Source: Thiobacillus sp. (GTDB lineage Bacteria; Pseudomonadota; Gammaproteobacteria; Burkholderiales; Thiobacillaceae). From it: DNA of 17,369 nucleotides. The position numbers and the translations under genes were made by a program. Location of the stretch: assembly GCA_024710445.1 (NCBI GenBank), contig JANJUT010000187.1, positions 1 through 17,369 of the forward strand, given 5' to 3'. The notes beneath the pieces were generated by a model. It did not search any database. It was given only the letters and a program-made list of their open reading frames with translations, and was not told the DNA's origin. Of the stretch, positions 1-7,827 are shown piece by piece. Within the stretch, counting starts at the first letter, position 1; every line of letters starts with the position of its first letter.

Positions 1-2
1 TC

Positions 3-68
3 GTGACTGGAATGGTCATCTGGTCGTGGATCAGCATCCTTTCCGTTGTTGTGGCCTCGTTCTTCTGA
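3..68 (+). CDS. C-terminal end of an unidentified membrane protein (partial)
   Basis: Only the last 21 codons are inside the window, read in the frame ending at the TGA at 66-68. They encode VTGMVIWSWISILSVVVASFF, an almost uninterrupted hydrophobic stretch that would make a C-terminal transmembrane helix. The frame is supported by this composition and by the terminator hairpin that starts 8 bases after the stop. No family can be named from so short a piece. An alternative frame stays open past this stop but runs straight through the terminator, which makes it less likely. The gene converges on rpoH. Confidence 0.45.
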   Translation: MTGMVIWSWISILSVVVASFF

Positions 69-76
69 GTGCACAC

Positions 77-120
77 CACCCAGCAATAAGCCCCGTGACC
101 ACGGGGGGTTTTGCTGGGTG
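77..120. terminator. Convergent (bidirectional) hairpin terminator between the upstream gene and rpoH
   Basis: A 10-bp outer stem (CACCCAGCAA at 77-86, TTGCTGGGTG at 111-120) encloses a 6-bp GC-rich inner stem (CCCCGT at 91-96, ACGGGG at 101-106) with a four-base loop. On the plus strand the inner stem is followed by GGTTTTG, which resembles an intrinsic terminator. On the minus strand it is followed by CTTATTGC. It lies between two converging stop codons (66-68 plus strand, 132-134 minus strand), so it probably ends both transcripts. Confidence 0.75.
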
Positions 121-131
121 GATTCAAGTAA

Positions 132-977
132 TTATGCCGGGATCACCGCGCGCATCTTTTGCAGTGCGCGCGCCTCAATCTGGCGAATGCGCTCGGCTGA
201 CACGCCATATTCGGCCGCCAGTTCATGCAGCGTGGCCGCTTCCCCTTCCGTCAGCCAACGTGCCTTGATGATGCGGCGGCTACGCTCATCGAGATTTTCC
301 AGCGCGGTTGACAAGCCTTCGTGGCGCACGCGCTCGGTTTGCTCGCGCTCCAGCAACTGCGCCGGGTTTTCGTCCGGACTCGCCAGGTAGGTCAGCGGGC
401 TGTAGCTCTCCTCGCCGTCGTCCACCGCCGGGTCGATGGAGATATCGTGGCCCGACATACGGGTTTCCATTTCCAGCACATCCTTGCGGCTGACATTGAG
501 TTCGCGTGCCATCGTATCGGCCTCTTTCAAGGTCAGGGCGTTGAGCGACTGCTTCAGGCTGCGCAGGTTGAAAAACAGCTTGCGCTGCGATTTGGTGGTG
601 GCCACTTTGACCAGGCGCCAGTTCTTCAGCACGTACTCATGTATTTCGGCGCGCACCCAGTGCAGCGCAAATGAGACCAGGCGAACACCGCGGTCCGGGT
701 CGAAACGCTTCACTGCCTTCATCAGGCCAACGTTGCCTTCCTGGATCAGATCGGCATGGGGCAGGCCGTAGCCAAGATAATGACGGGCCACGCTCACCAC
801 GACGCGCAGGTGTGACACCACCAGTTGGCGGGCGGCATCGATATCTTCGTTGTCATGCCAGGCGCGCGCCAGCCGCTGCTCGTCTTCCAGACTGAGCATG
901 GGGTAACGGTTAACAGTCTGAATATAGCTATCCAGGCTGTAAGCAGCAGGAATCGGTAAAGAAATGGTCTGACTCAT
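132..977 (-). CDS. rpoH: RNA polymerase sigma factor RpoH (sigma-32, heat shock)
   Basis: RpoH directs core RNA polymerase to heat-shock promoters for chaperones and proteases. The 281-residue product has normal family length. Region 2 spans roughly residues 50-127, with the core-binding segment DLIQEGNVGLMKAVKRFDP (76-94). The RpoH box QRKLFFNLR (131-139), diagnostic for sigma-32 over other group 2 sigmas, follows directly. Region 4 with its helix-turn-helix (LHELAAEYGVSAERIRQIE) is near the C-terminus. The ATG at 975-977 is preceded by GGGAG-type Shine-Dalgarno sequence (complement of 988-994). It follows ftsX on the same strand, separated by 81 bases that hold a CIRCE operator and candidate promoters. 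It can therefore be transcribed separately from ftsYEX and is probably heat-regulated through HrcA. A convergent terminator lies downstream. Identity is very secure. Confidence 0.98.
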   Translation of the reverse strand: MSQTISLPIPAAYSLDSYIQTVNRYPMLSLEDEQRLARAWHDNEDIDAARQLVVSHLRVVVSVARHYLGYGLPHADLIQEGNVGLMKAVKRFDPDRGVRLVSFALHWVRAEIHEYVLKNWRLVKVATTKSQRKLFFNLRSLKQSLNALTLKEADTMARELNVSRKDVLEMETRMSGHDISIDPAVDDGEESYSPLTYLASPDENPAQLLEREQTERVRHEGLSTALENLDERSRRIIKARWLTEGEAATLHELAAEYGVSAERIRQIEARALQKMRAVIPA

Positions 978-1000
978 GGTTTCAAATCTCCCTCGTAGCT

Positions 1001-1030
1001 ATTTTAGCACTCGATGCATGAGAGTGCTAA
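1001..1030 (-). promoter_or_regulatory. Candidate sigma-70 promoter of rpoH, overlapped by CIRCE
   Basis: On the minus strand TAAAAT (complement of 1001-1006) matches the -10 consensus at five of six positions. TTAGCA (complement of 1025-1030) is a four-of-six -35 at 18 bases spacing. Transcription would start near 994, giving a very short leader. Both hexamers overlap CIRCE, which fits repression by occlusion. The -35 match is partly the CIRCE arm itself, so this is a prediction only. Confidence 0.45.
1004..1030 (-). promoter_or_regulatory. CIRCE element (HrcA repressor operator) upstream of rpoH
   Basis: TTAGCACTC at 1004-1012, nine spacer bases, and GAGTGCTAA at 1022-1030 match the CIRCE consensus (TTAGCACTC-N9-GAGTGCTAA) at every arm position. 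It ends 26 bases before the rpoH start codon. HrcA is the heat-sensitive repressor that binds CIRCE, usually before groESL or dnaK. Its location here implies HrcA repression of the heat-shock sigma factor gene itself. hrcA is not in this window. Confidence 0.93.
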
Positions 1031-1046
1031 GCCCGGGCAGGGTTCC
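1019..1046 (-). promoter_or_regulatory. Candidate sigma-E-like promoter of rpoH
   Basis: On the minus strand GGAACCC (complement of 1040-1046) is followed after 16 bases by TCTCA (complement of 1019-1023). This resembles the RpoE consensus GGAACTT-N16-TCTGA. The predicted start falls inside CIRCE. E. coli rpoH is known to have a sigma-E promoter, which makes the match plausible, but short motif matches of this kind occur by chance. Confidence 0.35.
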
Positions 1047-1058
1047 CGAAAATTGAAA

Positions 1059-1963
1059 TTAACGCGTGGATTCGACCTGGCGAAGCGCACGCGTCACGGA
1101 AATCCAGGCGCCAAGCCAGCCAAACAGGGTGGTCAGACCCAGTACGACGGCGATTTCGCTGCTTGAGGGTGGCAGCAGGCGGAAGGCCGACCCGTACAAA
1201 TTGGCCAGGTGTTCGACGGGGGGCTGCAGTTGCCAGCCCGCGAGTGCCAGCACACCACCCGCAGCCAGTCCGCCCAGGAGGCCTTGCAGCGCGCCCAGAT
1301 AGATGAAGGGCCGGCGTATGTAGCGGTCGGTTGCACCGATCAGCCGGCTGACCTGGATTTCGTCACGCCGGACCAGGACCTGGGCGCGGATGGCGTTGCC
1401 GGAAATGGCGACGAGCGCAATGGCAAACAGGCCAGCCAGCATCCAGACGCCGGTGCGGCCGATGCCGAGCGCGGCCTGCAGGCGCTCAGCCCACTGGCTG
1501 TCGAGGTGGGTCTCGGCGACCCCTGGCAGTTTCTCCAGAATCTCTGAAATTCGCGTCAACTCTTCGCGTGTATGTGCTTTGGGTCGGACTACCCAGGCGT
1601 CCGGCAGCGGGTTTTCTGTCAAACCGGCGGTGATGTCAGACAAATCCTGTGCCGAACTCAGCGCAGCGAGTGCTTCATCCTTGGGGACGTGGCGGGCCTG
1701 TGCGATGTCAGGCTGCTTAAGGCGTGCGGCGATGGCCTGGTTTTGAGCGGGCGAAATCCCGGCATCGAGAAACAAGCTGATTTCCGGCTGTGCGGGCAGA
1801 TCGCCGGCCAGGCGGTTAAGGTTGTCCAGCATCAGGTACAGGCCGCTGGGCAGGCTGATGGCCACGCCCATGGCCAAGGCGGTGAGCAGGGTGGCAACTG
1901 GCTGTGCACGCAGGCGGCGTAGCGCGGAAGTGAGAGCGTGCTTCTGGTGACGCATCCAGCTGA

Positions 1964-1967
<4 letters not shown>
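1059..1967 (-). CDS. ftsX: Cell division protein FtsX, membrane subunit of FtsEX
   Basis: FtsX is the permease-like partner of the ATPase FtsE. The complex acts at the septum and controls peptidoglycan hydrolases through periplasmic activators. It is not thought to move a substrate. The 302-residue protein has the expected plan. A basic cytoplasmic N-terminus is followed by TM1 at about 23-47 and a periplasmic domain at about 48-170. Three further helices lie near 171-193, 217-243 and 270-290, with the cytoplasmic loop RRDEIQVSRLIGATDRYIRR between the second and third. The ATG start overlaps the ftsE stop by four bases (ATGA), the usual FtsE-FtsX coupling. The TAA lies 81 bases before rpoH. 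Confidence 0.96.
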
Positions 1968-2626
<659 letters not shown>

Positions 2627-2639
2627 GTGTGGGGCGGTA

Positions 2640-3713
2640 TCAAACGGTGAAAACGGCTTCGACGAATTCATGGGCGTTGAACGGCTGCAGATCATCGACG
2701 CTCTCGCCGACGCCGATATACCGAACCGGGATGGGGCGCGCCTGGGCAATGGCAGCAATCGCGCCGCCCTTGGCGGTGCCGTCGAGTTTGGTCAGGGCCA
2801 GGCCAGTGACGCCAAGCGCGTCGTCAAAGGCCCTGACCTGGGACACTGCGTTTTGCCCGGTGTTGGCGTCCAGCACCAGCAGCACCTCGTGCGGTGCGCC
2901 GGGCGCGGCTTTCTCGATCACCCGCTTCACTTTTTTGATTTCTTCCATGAGGTTGAGCTGGGTGGGCAGGCGGCCGGCCGTGTCAGCCAGCACTACGTCG
3001 ATATTGCGCGCACGCGCAGCCTGAATCGCATCGAAGATCACCGCCGCAGAATCGCCTTTTTCCTGGCTCACCACGGTGACGTTGTTGCGCTCGCCCCAGA
3101 CTTGCAACTGTTCGCGGGCGGCGGCGCGGAAGGTGTCGCCGGCCGCCAGCAACACCGACAGCCCTTGCGACTGATACAACTTGGCGAGTTTGCCGATGGT
3201 GGTGGTTTTCCCGGCACCGTTGACGCCGGCCAGCATGAGGATGAACGGCTTGTGCGTGGTGACGTCGAGCGGTGCCTGCAGCGGACTCAGCAGATCAACC
3301 AGGGCCTGCTTGAGTCCGGCTTTCAGGTCAGAGGCTTCGGTCCAGCCTTCGCGGCGTACCCTTTTTTGCAGGGTGTCGAGCAGGGCCTGGGTGGCATCCA
3401 TGCCGATGTCGGCGGTGATGAGGAGGGTTTCGAGTTCCTCAAACAACTCGGTGTCGATCTTGCGGCCAACCCCCAACAGACTGGAGAGCTGTCCGCCCAG
3501 GCGCCCACGGGTTTTGGCGAGGCCTTGCTTGAGGCGTTGTGCCCAGCCCAGGCGAGGCGCGGCAGCTGCAGTCTCTGTGACAGGTTCGGGCGTGGTCACC
3601 GCTTCGGATTCTATGGCCGGCGGTGGCGTGACGGGCTGCAGCGCCTCGGGGACGGGCGCGGAGGGGTCCGGCTCGGGAGCCGGTTTGGATTTTGATTTGA
3701 AGAAACTAAACAC
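2640..3713 (-). CDS. ftsY: Signal recognition particle receptor FtsY
   Basis: FtsY is the membrane-associated GTPase that docks SRP-ribosome complexes at the Sec translocon. The 357-residue protein starts MFSFFKSKSK with a short lipid-binding basic segment. A Pro/Glu/Thr-rich acidic A domain (about 11-52), the N domain (about 55-150) and the G domain follow. GTPase motifs are GVNGAGKT (163-170), DTAGR (244-248) and TKLDG (308-312). DTFRAAAREQL (193-203) is the SRP-family G2/I-box region. The start is GTG (complement of 3711-3713), chosen because MFSFF is the typical FtsY beginning; no strong Shine-Dalgarno is visible. It leads the ftsY-ftsE-ftsX set and is divergent from the M16 peptidase gene. 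I could not defend a promoter in the 115 bases between them. Confidence 0.97.
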   Translation of the reverse strand: MFSFFKSKSKPAPEPDPSAPVPEALQPVTPPPAIESEAVTTPEPVTETAAAAPRLGWAQRLKQGLAKTRGRLGGQLSSLLGVGRKIDTELFEELETLLITADIGMDATQALLDTLQKRVRREGWTEASDLKAGLKQALVDLLSPLQAPLDVTTHKPFILMLAGVNGAGKTTTIGKLAKLYQSQGLSVLLAAGDTFRAAAREQLQVWGERNNVTVVSQEKGDSAAVIFDAIQAARARNIDVVLADTAGRLPTQLNLMEEIKKVKRVIEKAAPGAPHEVLLVLDANTGQNAVSQVRAFDDALGVTGLALTKLDGTAKGGAIAAIAQARPIPVRYIGVGESVDDLQPFNAHEFVEAVFTV

Positions 3714-3828
3714 GGATAAAAGCAGTCAGCACAACTGTTTGACGGACGCGGTATCTTATCATTCAGGCAGTCGACTCCACACGGGCATCTGCGCGTTTGG
3801 GAGTGAGGTCATTCATAAGGGTTAAGCA

Positions 3829-5202
3829 ATGAAACAGAACAACATGCATGGCATGTGGGGAATGCTGCTGGCGCTCGCGCTCGGCGGCGCCCAGGCAGTG
3901 GTGACGGATGTGACTCTGGATAACGGCATGCGGGTGATCGTGCAGGAAGATCACCGCGCACCGGTGATGGTGTCGCAGGTGTGGTATCGCGCCGGCTCGA
4001 TGGACGAGTTCAACGGCACCAGCGGCGTGGCGCACGTACTCGAACACATGATGTTCAAGGGTACGAAGACAGTGCCCCCGGGCGAGTTTTCCAAACGCAT
4101 TGCTGCCGCGGGCGGGCGGGAAAACGCGTTTACCAGCCGCGACTACACGGCCTATTTCCAGCAGATGCAGAAGGACCGGCTGGCGCTGTCGATGCAACTG
4201 GAGGCCGACCGTATGGCCAACCTTGTCATCAGCGACGAGTTGTTTGCCAAGGAACTTCAGGTGGTCATGGAAGAGCGCCGCCTGCGTACCGACGACCAGG
4301 CGCAATCGATCGTGTATGAGCGTTTGATGGCCACGGCCTATCAGGCACATCCGTATCGGCGCCCCATCATTGGCTGGATGGACGACCTGCAGAACATGAC
4401 CGGACAGGATGCGCGTGACTGGTATGCGCGCTGGTATGCCCCCAATAACGCCACGCTGGTGGTGGCAGGCGACGTCAAGGCCGACGCGGTAATTGCGTTG
4501 GCCAAACAATACTTCGGCGTGCTGCCGGCGCGCGCCTTGCCGGAGCGCAAGCCGCAGATCGAACCGGCGCAGGTCGGCAGCAAGCGCATTGTAGTCAAGG
4601 CGCCGGCACAATTACCCTATTTGCTGATGGCCTGGCACGTCCCCACGCTCAAGGACTGGCAGCAGGACAGCGAGCCCTATGCGCTGCAAATTCTGGCCGG
4701 CGTGCTGAGCGGGAACGATTCGGCCCGGCTGCAGAAGTCGCTGGTGAAAACACAGCAGATTGCGGTGAACGTGAGTGCGGGCTATGACGCGGTGTCGCGC
4801 GGGCCAGGCCTGTTCATGGTCGACGCGAGTCCTGCACCGGGGAAATCGGTCGCCACACTGGAGCAGGCGGTGCGTGCCGAACTCAAGCGTGTGCAGCAAA
4901 AAGGCATCAGCGAAGCCGAGCTTGCGCGGGTCAAGGCACAAATGATCGCGGCCGACGTCTACCAGCGCGATTCGCTGTTTTATCAGGCCATGCAATTGGG
5001 TGAGTATGTGACCACGGGTTTGCCGCCGGAGGCGCTGGCGCGCCGGGTCGACAAGCTGCGTGCGGTGACGGCCAGGGAGGTACAGGCCGTGGCGCGGAAA
5101 TGGCTGCAGGATGATCGGTTGAGCGTGGCGGAACTCGATCCGCAGCCCTTGAACACCAAGGCGGCGCGTGCTGCCGTGGCAGGAGTACGTCATGTCAATT
5201 AA
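3829..5202 (+). CDS. Periplasmic M16 zinc peptidase, catalytic subunit
   Basis: This is a secreted M16 (pitrilysin/processing peptidase-like) metalloprotease of 457 residues. A signal peptide is evident (hydrophobic core GMLLALALGG, likely cleavage after AQA at 21-23). The inverted zinc motif HVLEH (69-73) supplies two histidine ligands and catalytic E72. E149 in VVMEERR is at the right distance (76 residues after H73) for the third ligand. The second half carries the M16 C-terminal fold but lacks the conserved REVRxKRGxAYS segment; its counterpart reads SARLQKSLVKTQQIAVNVSAG. That segment is present in the next gene's product, so the two probably form a heterodimer. AAGG (3817-3820) lies 8 bases before the ATG. 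It overlaps the next gene by 11 bases. The substrate is unknown. From memory the position next to ftsY and rsmD matches the PA0371-PA0372 pair of Pseudomonas. Confidence 0.92.
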   Translation: MKQNNMHGMWGMLLALALGGAQAVVTDVTLDNGMRVIVQEDHRAPVMVSQVWYRAGSMDEFNGTSGVAHVLEHMMFKGTKTVPPGEFSKRIAAAGGRENAFTSRDYTAYFQQMQKDRLALSMQLEADRMANLVISDELFAKELQVVMEERRLRTDDQAQSIVYERLMATAYQAHPYRRPIIGWMDDLQNMTGQDARDWYARWYAPNNATLVVAGDVKADAVIALAKQYFGVLPARALPERKPQIEPAQVGSKRIVVKAPAQLPYLLMAWHVPTLKDWQQDSEPYALQILAGVLSGNDSARLQKSLVKTQQIAVNVSAGYDAVSRGPGLFMVDASPAPGKSVATLEQAVRAELKRVQQKGISEAELARVKAQMIAADVYQRDSLFYQAMQLGEYVTTGLPPEALARRVDKLRAVTAREVQAVARKWLQDDRLSVAELDPQPLNTKAARAAVAGVRHVN

Positions 5203-6502
5203 GCGTTTCATCGCGGCCTGTTTGTTGAGCCTGCCGCTGTCAGCTCATGCCGCGCTGGTGATCCAGAACTGGCAAACCCCCGAGGGCGCGCGCGTGGTGT
5301 TTGTCGAAAGCCATGAACTGCCGATCCTGGATATCTCGGTGAACTTTCCGGCAGGCAGCGCGCGTGACCCGGCAGGCAAGGCGGGTTTGGCGCACTTGAC
5401 CCATGGTTTGCTGGATCAGGGGGCGGGCGGGATTACCGATACAACCATTGCACACCGTCTCGCCGATGTGGGGGCAGTGCTGTCGGGGAGCTTCGACCGG
5501 GATCGCGCAGCGATTGGTTTGCGGACCTTGTCGTCTGCCAGCGAAAAATCGGCCGCGATCGATATCCTGACGCGCGTGCTGCAGCGGCCTGATTTTCCGC
5601 AGGCGGTGATCAAGCGCGAAAAGCAGCGTCTGATCTCGGCCATCCATGAAGCCGAAGCCGATCCCGGCACCGTGGCCAGCAAGGCGTTTTATCGCGCGAT
5701 CTATGCTGCGCATCCCTATGCGCACGACGAAACCGGCGACCCGGTTGCAATCGGCAAGCTGACACGCGGCGATTTGCAGCAGTTTTACCGTACGCACTAC
5801 AGTGCGCCGAATGCCGTGATTGCCCTGATGGGCGATATCTCGCGTGTCGAGGCTGAAGCAATTGCCACGCGCATTGCCCGCGGCCTGTCCCGCGCACCGG
5901 TCGTGCCGAACCTGCCTGCACCCGTTGCGGCGAAGCCTTCCGATACGCGGATTGCCCATCCTTCGACACAAAGCCATGTGTTGATGGGCGTAGTAGGGAT
6001 GGCGCGCAGCGACCCGGATTATTTCCCCTTGTTTGTCGGCAACTACGTATTGGGCGGTGGCGGCTTTGATTCACGGTTGATGCGCGAGGTACGCGACAAG
6101 CGTGGCTATGCATACAGCGCATACAGCTACTTCATGCCGATGATGGAGGCCGGGCCGTTGCAGCTGGGCTTGCAAACCAAGCTCGAACAGACGGAAGATG
6201 CCCTGAAAGTGGCCCAGGAAACGCTGCGGACCTTTATTGCGGAGGGCCCCAGCGAGGCGGATCTCACCCAGGCCAAGTCCAACCTCACGGGCGGATTCCC
6301 CTTGCGTTTCGACAGCAACCGGAAAATTCTCGAATACCTGTCGGTCATTGGTTTTTACCAACTGCCGCTGGATTATCTGGATACCTGGGTCGACAAGGTC
6401 AATGCGGTGGATGTGGCTGCGGTGAAGCAGGCGTTTAGCCGGCGGGTTGACCCAGACAAACTGGTGACCGTGGTGGTGGGCGGAGCAGGCAGTGCTCGCT
6501 AA
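5192..6502 (+). CDS. Periplasmic M16 peptidase-like protein, non-catalytic partner subunit
   Basis: The 436-residue product starts MSIKRFIAACLLSLPLSAHA, a clear signal peptide cleaved after residue 20. It belongs to M16, but the zinc site is destroyed. The position of HxxEH reads HLTHG (68-72), so the catalytic glutamate is replaced by H71 and the second histidine by G72. The C-terminal domain keeps the substrate-binding Arg/Tyr segment REVRDKRGYAYSA (298-310) that the upstream partner lacks. This complementarity points to an obligate heterodimer, as in mitochondrial processing peptidase and known bacterial two-subunit M16 enzymes. The ATG at 5192 has AGGAG (5181-5185) at six bases. An in-frame ATG 8 codons earlier (5168) would put extra residues before the signal peptide and is less likely. 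The gene overlaps its upstream neighbour by 11 bases and rsmD by 11 bases. Confidence 0.92.
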   Translation: MSIKRFIAACLLSLPLSAHAALVIQNWQTPEGARVVFVESHELPILDISVNFPAGSARDPAGKAGLAHLTHGLLDQGAGGITDTTIAHRLADVGAVLSGSFDRDRAAIGLRTLSSASEKSAAIDILTRVLQRPDFPQAVIKREKQRLISAIHEAEADPGTVASKAFYRAIYAAHPYAHDETGDPVAIGKLTRGDLQQFYRTHYSAPNAVIALMGDISRVEAEAIATRIARGLSRAPVVPNLPAPVAAKPSDTRIAHPSTQSHVLMGVVGMARSDPDYFPLFVGNYVLGGGGFDSRLMREVRDKRGYAYSAYSYFMPMMEAGPLQLGLQTKLEQTEDALKVAQETLRTFIAEGPSEADLTQAKSNLTGGFPLRFDSNRKILEYLSVIGFYQLPLDYLDTWVDKVNAVDVAAVKQAFSRRVDPDKLVTVVVGGAGSAR

Positions 6503-7067
6503 GCGCGCATCGCCGCAGCGGGCGCACGGCGTGGCCAATCGGGTGCGCATCATTGGCGGGCGCTATCGCCGCCGCCTGCTCGATTTCCCCGGCAGCACGG
6601 GTTTGCGACCGACGCCCGACCGGGTGCGCGAAACCGTGTTCAACTGGCTGGGGCAGGACTTGCCGGGCTGGACGTGTCTGGATTTGTTCGCCGGCAGCGG
6701 TGCGCTGGGATTCGAGGCGGCGTCGCGCGAGGCGGGGCGGGTGATCATGGTCGAGCGGGACCGCGATGCACAGGCTGCACTGGAAAAAAACCGTGTCGCG
6801 CTTGGCGCAACCCAGGTTGAAATCCTGCGTGTCGATGCGCTGGCCTGGCTGGCGAATAACCGTGAAACCTTCGACCTGATTTTCATTGATCCGCCGTTTG
6901 ATAGTGGCCTGGCGGACCTCGTGCTGGCCGATCTTGCCCCCCATCTTAAGTCTGGCGGGTTTGCCTATGTTGAGCAGGGTGCGGAGGTGACCGCGCCGCC
7001 GGGGTTTATCATCCACCGCAGCGGGCGCGCAGGGCGCTCGCATTTTGCGTTGCTGATCAAGGAGTAA
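6492..7067 (+). CDS. rsmD: 16S rRNA (guanine966-N2)-methyltransferase RsmD
   Basis: RsmD methylates G966 of 16S rRNA in the assembled 30S subunit using S-adenosylmethionine. The 191-residue protein has the family N-terminus (RVRIIGGRYRRRLL, 17-30; LRPTPDRVRETVFNWL, 38-53). SAM-binding motif I is DLFAGSGALG (64-73), and IDPPFD (132-137) is the catalytic DPPF/NPPY-type motif of N2-guanine and N6-adenine methylases. The start is GTG at 6492, supported by GGAG (6482-6485) at six bases. It overlaps the stop of the upstream M16 gene by 11 bases. The stop is three bases before coaD, and the final codons supply the coaD ribosome binding site. The rsmD-coaD pairing is common in bacteria. Confidence 0.96.
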   Translation: MLAKRASPQRAHGVANRVRIIGGRYRRRLLDFPGSTGLRPTPDRVRETVFNWLGQDLPGWTCLDLFAGSGALGFEAASREAGRVIMVERDRDAQAALEKNRVALGATQVEILRVDALAWLANNRETFDLIFIDPPFDSGLADLVLADLAPHLKSGGFAYVEQGAEVTAPPGFIIHRSGRAGRSHFALLIKE

Positions 7068-7823
<756 letters not shown>

Positions 7824-7827
7824 GCGT

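Noticed and set aside
2627..2758. N-terminal extension of FtsE by 44 codons
   Set aside because: The extra residues have no counterpart in FtsE and lie within the 3' end of ftsY. The internal ATG at 2626 gives the usual 220-residue protein.
3714..3828. Promoters for ftsY and the M16 operon in the divergent gap (TTGACG at 3739-3744, TATCAT at 3757-3762)
   Set aside because: The hexamers are present but the spacing (12 bases) is wrong for sigma-70. No pair with 16-18 base spacing was convincing on either strand.
3763..4611. Minus-strand ORF of 282 codons opposite the first M16 gene
   Set aside because: It overlaps the signal peptide and zinc-site region of a conserved peptidase and has no family features. 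It would also place a gene in the divergent promoter region of ftsY.
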